64,000 nucleotides of DNA. Source: Marsupella aquatica (taxonomy: Eukaryota > Marchantiophyta). This document shows, one piece after another, positions 23,765-35,219 of the stretch (the first letter of the stretch is position 1; the number at the start of each line of letters is the position of its first letter). The notes beneath the pieces were generated by a model, which saw only the letters and a list, made by a program, of their open reading frames with translations, had not been told where the DNA came from and searched no databases. The stretch spans positions 8,432,001 through 8,496,000 of the forward strand of contig OZ316894.1 in the NCBI GenBank assembly GCA_973895155.1, in the 5' to 3' direction. The position numbers were made by a program, and so were the translations under genes.

Positions 23765-24047
23765 TGTTGGGGTATTGCTAAGTCTAGATTTATTCCCAAC
23801 ACCAACTTTGGTTCCCTATATTTGCCCCTCAACCTGGACTCCAACCAGATCAACTGGGCACGCCACTAACTGGCTATGCCCATAACTTTCTAGTAAGACA
23901 TCCGTAGGGGAAGTGCCCACAAGTCTCCCCATACTTAGTCCCCACCCAATGGCCGTTCCGAAGGCCTGGACCATAGAGGAACTCTGCGTTGAAGTCAACA
24001 ACGTCGGAGCTAAGTGGTAAGGTGGTCAAATTTTGTGACTATTCTTG
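23765..24047 (+). mobile_element. Fragment related to the copia host element, with an unoccupied insertion site
   Basis: Starts TGTTGGGGTATTGCTAAGTC, resembling the minus-strand start of the copia LTR (TGTTGGGTATTTACTC), and ends near GTGACTATTCTTGAC. In between it matches both flanks of the copia insertion without interruption: the stretch GGGCACGCCACTAACTGGC at about 23857-23875 is the empty counterpart of GGGCGTGCCACCAA-[copia]-ACCAACTGGC. No target duplication was found. Confidence 0.6.
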
Positions 24048-25012
24048 ACTCTTGTATTGACCATTTCTTGACATGAATATTTGGCTTTTGGTTGGTAGAC
24101 AAATTGAAAAGAGTTAAAAGTTACTTGACAATTTATAGCAAGCTCAACATTTTGACAACAATTCAAATAGATGTCTCCTTCCTTTATCTTCTCTCTTGGT
24201 GTTCAAGAAATGTGATTGCCAACTTGTAAGTGCAATAAGCTTGCATCAAACATTGACTCAGTCCAAGATTTCAACTCCCGTGCTTGATTTTCTCACTTGT
24301 AATTACTATTGATTTTATTATTTTTGAATCAAATCATGTAGAATGTTCTACGTTACAACATTTTGATGGTATGTTGACACTTCAATAAGCCCAACACTAG
24401 ATTAACATCACTTGAAGATAATTTTTTCATAACCAGTTTCTATGATAATAAAAATACACAAAGATGGCCTAAATTATGAACTTGGCTTTGACTTAGTTGG
24501 CTTAATATGAAGTTGAAGCATTGTTTCATTTTTGAACTTACCTTCAGGACTCCATATAAGTTCAATTTTTAACCACATATTCCCCTAGCTTTAATTTTTT
24601 ATCTCTCAGCAATTAAAGATCAGCTCAACTGGTTGAGTAGGGTGAAAATGAGCAAATTGCAGTCATTTGGCTTGATTTTGGATTCTTTACATAATGCTGT
24701 AACTTAGTCAATGTTTGGGTAAGATCGGGCTGTAGGCTAAGCGGGGGCAACATTTTATTTTTAGCTCACTATCAAAACTCTGTTTGAGCTCAAAGTCTAA
24801 AAACAGCTTTTGTTCAATGCCCTAATATTTTCTTAGCTCATTTGGTTGATTATGGAGAAAATGACAAATCACACAGATTTAGCTTGGCTTTGGCCCTGGC
24901 TTTGACTTTGACTAATCGGCTTTGGTAAATTTGGCTTAAGCTAGTGTCAACACCTTGCAATGGGGCTTAACTCTCCCTTAGAGTTAAATTCACCACTTAT
25001 GCCCTTTCTTAT
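24048..25012. other. No gene supported
   Basis: AT-rich DNA with repeated TTGACTTAGTTGGCTT-like and GGCTTTG-rich words at 24480-24930. No coding frame or repeat border is recognisable. Confidence 0.45.
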
Positions 25013-27959
25013 TGTTGTCCGGGTTCCTAGGACGGGCGAATAGTAGGACAGCAAGTCTATTCTCTTAGACTGACTCCCTTCTTCTCCACTCACACACCCA
25101 ACTAGGTAGTTTTATTTCCACCGTTGGAAAGATAACCTTGAAGGGTGGTTATCACTCCCTTGCTTCCCCACTAGGAAGCACTTACACTACCTCGCTCCCG
25201 ATCTCAACATGGCAAGCAACCCCACAAGCTATCCCCACAGACTCTTGCTATGGTCAATATACCCAGAGTTCCCTCGATCCGCTTCCTTCACCGAGAGCTT
25301 CAGGTTCGTCACCTCCTATCGCAACAAGGCAAGTGATCGAGTCTGAGCTCACTCCCAGGCTTCAAGCTTCACCCCTCTGGTGTCGAATCATAACAACGTC
25401 GGCATACACACTCACTGGATTCACATACTCACTAGACAGTGCTTCAAGACTGAGGCTTCAACACGAGTCTTTACTACAAGGCATAGTACAAGTTCAGATC
25501 CCAACACCTTCCTTGACTCTCTCCTTGCCTCCTACCTAGTGGACTAGCTCACTATCCACCCTCCCAAGTACCTCAAACCAATGTTGCTGCCCTCTGAAAG
25601 TGAGAACCTCAGCCTCCAAGCTTTCAACCTTACAAGAGAGGGTAGGAATGAACAAGTGAGGAGGCAGCTACCTGCTTCTCCCCTTTATTCAACACCCCAG
25701 GGCTCCAAACCAACCCAAGCCTAGGGTGCTAACTTAGGTTAGTGGTTACCTTAACCCAAGTGTAACTACTTTCCGCTAAAGTTAACTAGGGTTAAGTTTC
25801 TACTTTTACTGCAGGTCAATTCAACTGCCACCAGTATTCTGGCTTTTACACAGGACATGAACAGCAGCAACCTCTAGGTGACATGAGTAATCAGGTAGCC
25901 CCTTGGTAACCCTTACAACCACCCAAGTTACAACTCTCCATAAAATAACATTTCTCATAAAAAAAACTCTAAGTTTGGCCTACAACTGTGTGTCCGTACG
26001 CCACTGAATTCTGGGTTACCGCTGAGTCTCGGGTTTTGCCACTGAAACTCGGCTTACCACTGAAGTACAGGTCGCCATTTCCACAGTTCTAGGCTTAGTA
26101 CTCAAAGAGTACTTCCGCTAGAAATGACCCTGGCAGACCGTTGGTGATACAACTAAGGTTATAGCAGCTTGTAAACTAAACTTAATGACTGTAACCCAGC
26201 TCACCAGCAGTACTATAACTAATTCTCATCTCCCAACTCTATCCACCAAGTGTCGGACTTTATACTAATCCAACTCTTATTACAAAGCCACTTTTAAAGT
26301 CAATAAAAAAAACTACTTAACATATTACAATGACATTCAAAATGGTCTACTGGGCCTCTATGGAGTTGAGGCACCCTTGCTGGGTCCTCCCCTACTCGCC
26401 CTGGCCCCTCTCCCGGCCTCTCCCGGCCTCAAAGTCCTCCAAACAAACCTGTCAAAACGCTACCAAAAGTTCAACTAGAGTTGATGTGAACATCTTAAAT
26501 GAACAACTTGGAAAGCTCCCTTGGTAGCACATTCAAATGCCTTAGCAGCAGCAGGTCGCGAGTTCAAAACTGGGTGCCGATGTTTCCTTCGCCATCAACA
26601 TTTTGCAGCGCTATGCAGCATTAGGCAACTGCTGCACGAAGCAGCACCCGCGACGCTGCTTGCGGCAGCTTGAAACAACTTGATGCTTCTGCCCCCATTT
26701 TTTTCCCTTCAGCAGCGTTCTCTCCAGCTCTCCCCTTTCAATCCCCATAGCTCAGCAACAGTGAAGGCAACAACATTCCTCCATAGCTGCGAACTCTATA
26801 GCTCTTATCAACAACAAGCTCCAAGTAGAAGCTGGAGCAGCAGCACAACATAAACTCCTGAGTAAGCAGCAAGGAGCTCTTCTCCTGGTGCTCTTCATCG
26901 GCCCAAAGCTGCTACTTAGTCAAGCAACACGAACTAGTCTGCTAATCCCCTTCCTGAGCCCCCATGGCAGCAATCTCCATCCACGGCTTAGGACCATCGG
27001 CCTTCAATGTAGCAGGTACGAGCTCCAGTGTAGCAGCTCCTCACGTCAGGCCAGCAAGCAGGAATCTCAATGTCGCAATTCCTAATTCCCTAGCTCTCAG
27101 CGGCATGCAACTATTCTCTCGATTCACACTGCCCAAAATTGTTCTACACTGCAATGCAGAGCTAACCCTCATTGCAGCAGCGACACTGCCTGAGAGGATT
27201 AAATTTCCTTATCTCCCTCAGCACCATAGATTTTCCCCCCATGGCAGCCTTCCGTTCATTAACCCTTCATGCCTCAATTTCAGCGAATTCCTATGTTCCC
27301 CCGGTTTTCACGAGTCACCTTTGTTGTCCATATGGCAGATTTCAATTTCTCTTAATTGCACCCGGTTGCCATTCCTGAATTGCTGCTGAAATCCTGATGC
27401 CCTCCCTTGGCCATTACGTAGAGTGTCCCTGGACTGTGCGTCCTTATGAGGAGAACCCCTATGGTGACACCTGGCTTCCAGGGAAACTCCCGTAGCACGG
27501 CTTGCTTTGTACTCAGAACCCACAATTTACCTCTACGGTACACCGTTTGAGTGTTCCTTTAACAAAATCCCAATTTTGTAAATCTCCAGTGTCGTGCTCC
27601 AACCTTCGTTTCCTCCAAAATTTTGCTGGTGTGTTCAGTGAACCTAAGACTACATACTGGCCAGGTTTCCAGGTTTAATTCTACTCGAAGACTTTTCTAT
27701 AATTCCGCTAAGTAGGCCATCCGTTCAATTATATACGAATTACTAAAACTACCAATGCTAACCTAATAAATGTTAACCTAACTTCATTGTACCTAAGTCC
27801 GCTTGACACTCCATGCTAAGTTGACTCGACCTTCTACCACTTACTATGCATCCGTTTTCTCCGCTTAACCCTACTTTATTTCTAACTGCGGTTACTTCTA
27901 ACTATAGTTACTCCAATTTAACTCTAGTTAACCACTACTTCCTAATTCGGCATCCGACA
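25013..27959 (-). repeat. Putative long 3' LTR of gypsy element 1
   Basis: The minus-strand start is well placed: TGTCGGATGCCGAATTAGG directly after the purine tract at 27962-27974. The other end is put at 25013 because of TGTTGTCCGGG (minus strand ...ACAACA), giving about 2.95 kb. That left border is an inference, since no second LTR is present to compare. Several short frames inside (25138-25539, 26964-27389) show no domain. Confidence 0.55.
26514..26570 (+). ncRNA. tRNA-like pol III box pair (SINE relic or degenerate tRNA)
   Basis: AGCTCCCTTGGTAGCAC at 26514-26530 resembles a tRNA D-arm/A box (usual AGCTCAGTTGGTAGAGC). GGTCGCGAGTTCAAAAC at 26554-26570 resembles a T-arm/B box. The spacing of about 35 bp between the boxes is tRNA-like. 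No complete cloverleaf can be drawn, so it is not called a tRNA gene. It could be the head of a tRNA-derived SINE lying in the LTR region. Confidence 0.4.
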
Positions 27960-27961
27960 TA

Positions 27962-27974
27962 GCTCCCCTCTCAA
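27962..27974 (-). promoter_or_regulatory. Polypurine tract of gypsy element 1
   Basis: The minus strand reads GAGAGGGGAGCTA directly before the TGTCGG start of the LTR and 24 bp after the integrase stop codon. Confidence 0.65.
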
Positions 27975-27997
27975 GTGTGCAGCGTCCGCGCAAACAC

Positions 27998-28627
27998 TCA
28001 GTCCACCTGTTCGAAATACTTCTTTAGTCGATCATAGTGTACTCGGATCGGGTACACGTCCCCTGTAATTGTGGCCACTTCTACTGATCCGTTGTTGAAA
28101 ATTTGCTTGACCATATAAGGTCCCAACCAGCAAGTATGGAGTTTCCCTGGAAAATGCTTTACTCTGCTGTCATACAGTAGCACCAGATCACCATTGACAA
28201 TGTTCACAGGCCTCACCTTCTTATCATGGTACTTCTTGTTGCAGTCCTGCTGCTTCGCCAGTGTCTCTGTTGCTTCTTCTCTCGTCTCTTCCAATAGCTC
28301 CAACTGATAGGCTCGCTCCTGCTGGCTGCTGCCTTCTGGCATTCTGTCCTCGGACAGAGTTCTCCATGTTGGTATTGCAAACTCCACTGGTACAATTGCA
28401 TTCTGGCCAAAAACAAGATAATACGGGGTCTTGCCTATTGTAGTCTTGAATGCAAGGTTGTACGAATACACAGCAGAATATAGCTTGTAGTCCCAATCAC
28501 TCTTGTGATTGGCTACAGTGGTGTTAAGGATCCTTCCAATGATACCGTTCGCTCGCTCAGTTAGGCCGTTGGCCTTCGGATGATACGGTGTAGTCTTCCG
28601 GTGCTTCACTAAGTAATTGGCAGTCAT
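27998..28627 (-). pseudogene. Gypsy integrase, C-terminal part
   Basis: 209 aa. It opens with the last part of the integrase core, where the catalytic Glu is seen in HPKANGLTERANG, and continues with IGKTPYYLVFGQNAIVPVEF and the C-terminal beta region (GDLVLLYDSRVKHFPGKL, then LGPYMVKQIFNNGSVEV). It follows the previous frame (28640-29512) after a stop just upstream of the catalytic Glu, so the core is split. No chromodomain is visible before the stop codon at 27998. Confidence 0.9.
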
Positions 28628-28639
28628 CTCCTCAATTAC

Positions 28640-29512
28640 CTAATTCAGAAAATGGGTTCCTCGGTCACTGACCAGTTCCAACGGTGGTCCAAATCGAGTA
28701 AAGATCTGTTCATACAGAAATTTTGCTGTAGTTGCGGCATCATTCTTCACAATCGGTAGAGCCTCAACCCACCTGGTAGCATAGTCTATGGCCAAAATGA
28801 TGTACCTGCACCTTCTCCTTCGAGTCACAGGTGTGATGCGTCCCATGAAATCAATTCCCCACTTTTCAAATGGTGCTAGTGGCAAAATTGGATTCAATGG
28901 GTGATGTTGGGACATCTTGGGTTTGCCCACTCGCTGGCACGCATCACAGCCTCGAATGAACGTGGCCACATCACGGTGCAGTGTCGGCCACCAGTACCGT
29001 GCATCCAAGATCTTCCTTGACGTCACGACGGCAGCATAGTGCCCGCCTGCTTCCTCCTCGTGAAGTGCTCTCATCACCACATGGATCTGGTTCTCCTCCA
29101 AGCATCGATGAATGGTGCTGTCAGCTCCTTGCTTGTGAAGAACATTATTGAGCAGCATGTACGGTGCTGCCTTCCTCAAAAAAACAGCAGCTTCTTCTGC
29201 ATTCAAGGTCTCCGGCACTCTGCCAGTCGTTAGGTACCTGAAAATATCAGTATACCAGGTTCGCTCCAAAACTGAAATCTGGTACAGTAAAGCTTCATCA
29301 GGGAACTGGTCAGTTAGTGGTTCCTCTGCAGGCTGTCCATCAATGCGAGAGAAGAAGTCAGCGTTCCCATGCTTCTTTCCTGGTCTCACTCGAACTTCAT
29401 AGTTAAATCCCTGCAGCAACAAGACCCACCTAGCTATTCTACCAGTCAAATCAGGCTTGTTTACCATGTACTTCAATGCATTATGATCTGTATGGAAAAT
29501 TACTTTGTACAT
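28640..29512 (-). pseudogene. Gypsy RNase H end, integrase zinc finger and core (N part)
   Basis: 290 aa. It begins within RNase H (FHTDHNALKYMVNKPDLTGR, usual DHxALxYL motif), then KKHGNADFFSRI. The integrase H2C2 zinc finger follows (EEEAGGHYAAVVTSRKIL ... DACQRVGKP). The first two acids of the catalytic triad lie in KWGIDFMGRI and LVSDRGTHFLN. A stop directly after THFLN interrupts the core. Confidence 0.9.
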
Positions 29513-29949
29513 CCCAGCAGATAGTGTCTGAACTTCTTACATGCGTAGATGATTCCTAAAGCTTCTCTATCAGTAGCTGAGTAATTCTTCTCTGCTGCCA
29601 TGAGTAGTCTACTAGCAAAATAAATCGGATGATCTCTTGCTTGCTCATCTAGTTGACTCAATACAACTCCAATACAGAATCCTGATACATCAACAAATAC
29701 ATGAAACTCCTTGCTCCAATCAGGTGCCTTTAGTACTAGGGTTTCCAACTACTTCTTCTTTAGCAGAGTAAAACTGTCAAGCCTCTCCGTGGTTGGCTCA
29801 AAATCAGCTCCTGCTTTCAACATTGAAGTGATCGGTAGTGCAATCTGTGCAAAGTCCTTGATGAATCTGCGGTAGTAGTTAAGGCATCCGAGGAAACCTT
29901 TCACTTCCGTGGTGTTAGTTGGAAACTTCACTGCTTGCCAAACACTCAC
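29500..29949 (-). pseudogene. Gypsy RNase H region (two broken frames)
   Basis: Part 29749-29949 carries the RT thumb block (VKFPTNTTEVKGFLGCLNYY, then RRFIKDFAQIALPI). Part 29500-29748 carries RNase H (FHVFVDVSGFCIGVVLSQ, with the first catalytic Asp, then HPIYFASRLLMAAEKNYSAT and DREALGIIYACKKFRHYLLG, with the Glu). A stop between them and a frameshift to the next frame break the polyprotein. Confidence 0.85.
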
Positions 29950-30078
29950 CTTCTCGGGATCTACTTCAATGCCCCTTTTTGAAACTCTGTGACCAAGTAG
30001 CGTACCTTCCTGTACTCCAAAGATGCACTTTCCTGGATGCAGCTTGAGTCCGACTTCTCTGCATCTCTAAAAAGTGAG

Positions 30079-30978
30079 TCATAAATTCTCCACATGGTCC
30101 TGCTTCTTCCCATAGACGGCAAAGTCATCAATAAATACCTCTAGGAACTTCCTGAGAAAATCATGAAAGATGGTCATGATAATTCTCTGGAATGTCTCTG
30201 GGGCATTACATAGTCCAAACGGCATCTGCCTGAAAGCAAAGACGCCCCACTCCGTGATGAATGCAGTCTTCAATTGATCCTCTTGTCGAATCCAGATCTG
30301 ATTGTAGCCAGAATAGCCATCCAGGAAAGTATAAATTTCCCAGCCAGCCACAATATCCAACACCATGTCAGTGAAGGGGATTGGAAAGTAATCCTTCCGA
30401 GTCGCTTCATTCAACTTTCTGAAATCCTGACAGACTCGAATCTTAGTCTGTCCATCCAATCCAATTTTCTTGGGCACTATCACAATAGGAGACACCCAAT
30501 CACTGGTAGCCACTGGATAGATGAATCCTGCCTCTAACAGTTTATCTATCTCCTCCTTCACCAGCAATGAGTACTTGGGATTCAACCGATACTGTCGTTG
30601 ACGAGTGGGTTGAGCCTCGGGTTGAAGATCAATGCGTAACTCTCCTAGCTTCTTATCTATGCCCGTGATATCAGTATATTTCCAAGCGAATATATCAGTA
30701 TATTGACTCAAGAGTTCTTGGATTTCCTTCTCTTGATCTGGTTCAAAGGCATTACCAATGTAGAACTCCTTGGAATTTTCCAACTGAACTTTCATGAAAT
30801 GTTCCTTCTTGACCATCTCCACGCGATTCCTGAGGGTCGGATCAAGAGTCTCTTCCAACTGGGCGAGTCTCAAACCTCCATGCCATTGAGGATCGATGAC
30901 CTGCTGAATCTCCACTGGTGACTCCGGCTCTTGATCACCATACTTGGGCAAATGCTCCTTGCTTAACATCTGCTTCAA
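30079..30978 (-). pseudogene. Gypsy reverse transcriptase
   Basis: 299 aa. Fingers and palm are recognisable: VSPIVIVPKKIGLDGQTKIR, CQDFRKLNEATRKDYFPIPF, the first catalytic Asp in TFLDGYSGYNQI, FRQMPFGLCNAPETFQRIIM, and the active site FIDDFAVYG (usual Y/F-x-D-D). The frame ends at DHVENL, before the thumb. The N-terminal 100 residues are a linker from the protease (TDIFAWKYTDITGID is a conserved pre-RT motif). The RT catalytic residues are all present. Confidence 0.93.
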
Positions 30979-31907
30979 TTCTCTCGTCCTTCCTTGCTGG
31001 GCAGCGGATGCATCTCAGGCGATTGGTTCTCAGGTAACTTCTGCTCCTGCTGTCCGACTGTGACAGGCTCGTGGTTATGGTTTAGCACTTCGCTGACTGG
31101 TTCCTGCTGCACCAAGCAAGTGGGCGGCACCTTTGGTCCAAACACGTCAGCCTCTGTGAGAGTGTTGATCAAGTTGATCATGTAGACCTCCTCCTCAGCA
31201 CTGCTGATATCTGAATCATACTCCTCTTGCTCTTCTGTGGTCTCACCAAGATGCTCCTCCTTCCCCCATAGAATACACAGTGATTTCTTGCCCACACGGA
31301 ATTCCTTCTTTCCCCAGTCCGAGATGACTTGGGCTCCATACAACCAAGGTCGGCCAATCAGGACTGGATAAGTACTTGGTCTTGCAGGTCGCAAAATGAG
31401 AAAATTCATCAAGAAGGTCTCCCCTTGAATGATGGTGGGAATCTGAGTCAACGCTCCCACTGGTAGCACTCTTGATCCATTAGCTAACCTCATGGCTCGA
31501 TCAGTTTGCTCGAAGGTGTTAAAACCGAGTTGGTGAGCTGTGGCTTCTATCATGATGTTGACTCCAGATCCTCCGTCCACCGGCTCAAATGAAAGTGCAC
31601 ATCCTGATATCTGAATGGTGATCTCTGGTGCTCCCAAGTCCTCCATTATCATCCTCACATCAGCAACAGTGCCTACTTTTGGTAGCCTCTTCCTTCTTTT
31701 TCCTAACAACATCTCCTTGAGCTGCCTTCGGTAGAGCGGGTTATCTTTCAGTAGTTGGCCTATAGTAGCAGTAATAGCACAGTTCCTGATATCATACGGC
31801 GGTTGACTGACCTCTGATTTTTTGACCTTAGCTGCTTTAGCTGTAGCTCCATTGGCTGCCTGCTCAAGAGTTGTGTTCTCCTTAGCTTGCTTGATGTCCT
31901 TCTGCAA
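30975..31907 (-). pseudogene. Gypsy aspartic protease region
   Basis: 310 aa. A retropepsin-like domain lies about residues 100-200. The expected VDSGSxVNIM active site reads PVDGGSGVNIMIEA, so the catalytic Asp is kept but D-S/T-G has become D-G-G, probably inactive. Downstream TYPVLIGRPWLYGAQVISDW is the conserved flap/C-terminal block of gypsy proteases. The upstream part (ITATIGQLLKDNPLYRRQL, LPKVGTVADVRMIMEDLGAP) is closely matched by the end of gypsy element 2 at 49820-49980, showing that the two elements belong to related lineages. Confidence 0.85.
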
Positions 31908-31916
31908 GCTGACTAT

Positions 31917-32653
31917 CTATTCCATTGCCTCCAACTCCTCGAGTTGTCTCTTAACCTCCTCATTGACTTTCGGGTAGAATAGCTTAGGATGGTCTCTCCG
32001 GTAGTCACTATCCTCCAGTGGTGGTGCTTGATCACCTCGTTCAGCAGCACTCTCATGTGAGTCCGATGTTAGTGTGGCTCTCCTTTCCTTGTTTGACTTC
32101 TTGGCTTGCTGCCTCTCCTTTCGCTTATGGTGCTTTGAAGCTCGGGTAGACACTTTGTAGCACTCGGCTTCCTCATCAGCAAGTTCCCCTACAGGCAGTG
32201 CCTGCCATGTTTCTCCCCCCTCTTCTCCAGAACTTGCCCATTCAGTTTCCAGCAAGTGGATAGCTGCGTCCCCTGGTGCCTTAGGCACTGCCGGAGGAGT
32301 CTGCACTGGTTGCTGGGCTGTTGGTCGAGCCTGTTCAGGCTGTCTGGTCAATAGAGTAGGTGGTCTGGGTGCCCATTGAGGTGCTCCGTTACCTTGCTTC
32401 TTTGGCTCAGACAGTCTGGAGAATAGTGGCCTGGTTTGCCACAATTCCAACAAGTTGGCCCAGCTCCCCTACCATATCCTCCTTGTGACGGACCTGCTCC
32501 ACCTCCTGGTTGAGGTCCATGTGCTGCTGGCAAGTAGGTCATAGCAGGTCGCCCCACATATGGTCGAGTTGGAGTCAGTTGGTACACATTTTCAGCGACC
32601 TCCTCATAGTAGTAGTTCTCTTGAGCGGGAAGCTCAGCTTGCTCCTCTCCCAC
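31917..32653 (-). pseudogene. Gypsy gag-pol linker and second zinc knuckle
   Basis: Two overlapping frames. Frame 32348-32653 has a Gly-rich stretch and a CCHC knuckle CWNCGKPGHYSPDC. Frame 31917-32453 has Pro/Gln-rich and highly charged parts ending SDYRRDHPKLFYPKVNEEV, also found in element 2. The overlap shows a frameshift near 32350-32450. Confidence 0.8.
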
Positions 32654-32662
32654 ATAGTGAAC

Positions 32663-33838
32663 TCAAGCTGGAGCTCCCTGACACTCACTTGGGGTATGCC
32701 CAAAACCTCCACACCTAGTACACCACACATGTTCTCGGTGAACTGGTATTTTCTTCCTTGGAGGCTGTAACCCGGCCATATGTACAGACAGTACCTTCAT
32801 CTGGTTGGTCAGCTGCTCCAAGAGAGCTTCGTTAGACTTGATCTCCTTGTTCTCCTTGACCTCCGTTAGTTGCTTTGCAGCAATTTCCAGCAGCTTTGGA
32901 GGTGGTACTTTCTTGCCCTTCTTCTCATGCTTCTTCTTAGCGGTCTTCTTCTTCTTGTGCTTCTTCTTCCGCTTGTTCTCCTCCTCTGACTCATAGTTCT
33001 CGGATGAGCTTGAATCAGATTCTGTTTCGGAGCTAGATGACTTCTCAGAATCACTATTGTTGGTAGAACTCTCCGACGAGCTAGAAGAATGATGTTTCTT
33101 CTTCTTCTTAGCCTTGCGACTAGTTCGTCCTGAGACTTCAGTATCTCTGTATGATTGAGCTGCTTCCACTGCCTCCTCCAGAGTTGACGGTTTCTCCTGA
33201 CGGACAGATACTTGCATCAACTTCGAAAGGGCAGTCACGAACCACTTTCTTAGCATGCTGTCTGTTGGCACGGGATCAATCTTGCTGGCTGTCCGGTGAA
33301 ACCTCTGCAGAAATCTCCGAACAGACTCCCTCTTTCTCATCATCATCTGGCCAATGCGAATGAGAGCTTCACTCTCCTCTCCAACCTTCCAGAACTCCTG
33401 CAAGAAAGCCAGCTTAAAAGCATCCCAATCAGTCCAGACAACGGCAGGTAAGGCATTGAACCATGGCCTTGCCTCCCCCTTCAACACACCCGCTAGGGTG
33501 TTAAGCTTGATGGCATCTTCTCCATTGGCTTGGGCTGTCCACAATTTCTTATAATGGTGCTCTAGAATTGATGGGCCTTGGAGTCGTTGTCAGTTCCCCT
33601 GCATTTTCTTTGTCACCACAATCTTCCTTGGATCTTGCCTCTTCTTCCACCTCATTGGGGACTTCCGTCTCAATAGTTGATTTACTTGTTCAATCTCAGA
33701 ATTCCAAACTGCAAAATGACCCTACAGCTCATTGCTTAGAGGCAACGGAAGCCTCTCCTGATCTGGTATGTGTAATGGATATTCCCCTCTCATCCAATCT
33801 GGCACTTCATTTTCATCACAGACTTCTGCCTCCATCAT
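32663..33838 (-). pseudogene. Gypsy gag
   Basis: The retrotransposon gag core is seen at 33544 downward (AGVLKGEARPWFNAL, FKLAFLQEFWKVGEESEAL, RESVRRFLQRFHRTASKI). It is followed by Lys- and Ser-rich low-complexity stretches and a CCHC knuckle CTRCGGFGHTPSEC. The apparent start at 33544 is a TTG inside the gag. The true N-terminus is probably the ATG at 33838, with the frame interrupted at 33722-33724 and by an in-frame TGA near 33588-33590. Gag forms the virus-like particle; this copy is broken. Confidence 0.85.
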
Positions 33839-33897
33839 GCTGTTCTGTTCACAAGTAGAAATTAGAAAGTGCACTTGGACAATCTCCTTGGAATTGA

Positions 33898-34860
33898 TTT
33901 TTTTATAAAAAGTTTTAACCCGCAAAAAACCCCACGGGCAGGGCAAACAAGCCACACAGCAAAACAAGACAACTCCCTCTTGGGGGGGGAACACAAGGGG
34001 CACAAAAGAAGCCGTCACCAAGACAAACCAAAACCAACAAGTCAGGAGAGAATAGCAGTAGCAAATGAGAAGAGGGGGTCCCATGTAAGGACCACAACTA
34101 AGACCTAATCACGCATTCTAATCCAATTGTGGGCACAGGGTCATCTACCAGTGGAAATACAGCCCCTGCCATCACTGAGCCAGAGCCTACGTAAACTGTC
34201 AATCCTATCTTTCGCCCGACACAACCGGGTGTTCTTTCTACCAGGGGGTGAGCATCTACTCACAACATTCAAGCTCTCAATAGCCTCAGAAAGCACTAGG
34301 CCCATATCAAATGTACGTCTACCACCTGCACTGAACATATGGGAGTTCCTGCCTAGCCACAACATCCATAAAATCTGTTGCAAGACAAATAGTTTGGCAA
34401 TCTGCTCAGGGTCCCTCCCATAAGCAGAGTCCAACAAAGTCAGTAGCCCCTGGCCGATAGGTAAGCCCAACTCACGTAAGAAGCAGTGGTAGAGTCCCCA
34501 GTACCTCACAGCAAATGCACACCCAAAGAACATCTGGGGGATGGTCTCTAAGGAACCGCTACACACCTTGCAATCACCATTGCTCACACCAATTCTAAGT
34601 GCCCTAGCACCCGTGAATAGACCCCCAACAATAATTCTCCAGATGAATGTCTTGCCCCTAGACTTGGACAATCTGTAGTGCGATGTTCAATTTTCAGTCT
34701 CGGGTGCCCTACAAGCTGTTCCTCTCCCCACAACGCGCCTGCTGGATCACCGCAAATTGGAAGGCTAATTTTGGGTGAGCCAATGTTGGCTTGGAAACCC
34801 TTCTCCCCAACATGGGGCGGCAGATCATCAAGTAGCCTTCCAAAATCATGCAACATAGAG
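33898..34860 (-). mobile_element. 3' fragment of a LINE (non-LTR retrotransposon)
   Basis: Frame 34141-34671 (176 aa) carries the reverse-transcriptase zinc-binding region (zf-RVT) of plant L1-type LINEs: FIWRIIVGGLFTGARALRIG, CKVCSGSLETIPQMFFGCAF, then AVRYWGLY. An upstream frame (34584-34856) continues it after a frameshift. The minus-strand 3' end shows A7 at 33898-33904, next to gypsy element 1. The catalytic RT domain is absent, so it is a 5'-truncated or eroded copy. I did not find target duplications. Confidence 0.75.
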
Positions 34861-34908
34861 CATCAACAACGCAGCTTCAAGTCCCGGTACAACTACTGCT
34901 CGATCATT

Positions 34909-34985
34909 GCATGTAGCCCTTAGCAGGAGCTGGGTCACCGCATGTAGCCCTTAGTAGCTCTCAAGAGCCGCATGTATTCCTTAGC
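34909..34985. repeat. Short repeats GCATGTAGCCCTTAG
   Basis: GCATGTAGCCCTTAG occurs at 34909 and 34940, with a variant GCATGTATTCCTTAG at 34970, spaced about 30 bp. The role is unknown. Confidence 0.5.
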
Positions 34986-35055
34986 GCCTTAGCAGAATGT
35001 CTAGAGAGAAAATTTGAACATTGAATGAGACCCTAAACTCTGGCAAACGATCCTC

Positions 35056-35089
35056 AACACAGTGACGGACCAAACGAGAAGTGTGACCA
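35056..35089 (+). repeat. Left terminal inverted repeat
   Basis: 31 of 34 positions match the inverted right end by eye; the mismatches are transitions. The core is TGACGGACCAAAYGAGAAGT. Preceded by CCTC, the candidate target duplication. Confidence 0.85.
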
Positions 35090-35097
35090 CACTTCTC
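35076..35097. other. Subterminal hairpin in the left end
   Basis: GAGAAGTGTG and CACACTTCTC form a perfect 10-bp stem with a 2-nt loop, overlapping the inner part of the TIR. At the right end the word ACTTCTC(G/A)TTTGGT occurs twice in direct orientation (55222-55235 and 55242-55255). These are probably subterminal transposase-binding sites. Confidence 0.65.
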
Positions 35098-35219
35098 ATT
35101 TTGCCCACGGCGAAAAAAGTTTCTAAGGCAAAAAAGTCTTGGATATAGAATTAGTATTCCCCCTAAAAACTAGTTTTTCGGTTTCAAAAAATGGGAAAAA
35201 TCAAAGTGAATATGAAGAT

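Larger units (their letters stand above)
25013..33897 (-). mobile_element. Decayed Ty3/gypsy retrotransposon, 5' end missing
   Basis: Minus-strand order gag - protease - RT - RNase H - integrase - PPT - LTR. There is one LTR only (25013-27959); the other side stops shortly upstream of gag, where a LINE fragment begins at 33898. Stops or frameshifts occur in gag, between RT and RNase H and inside the integrase core, so the copy is inactive. The integrase lacks a recognisable C-terminal chromodomain. The lineage was not assigned. Confidence 0.85.

Noticed and set aside
26514-26570. A functional tRNA gene
   Set aside because: Box motifs are present but no acceptor stem or anticodon stem can be paired.
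25013-33897. A full-length gypsy element with two LTRs
   Set aside because: No sequence like 25013-27959 is found to the right of gag up to 35056; the LINE fragment begins there.
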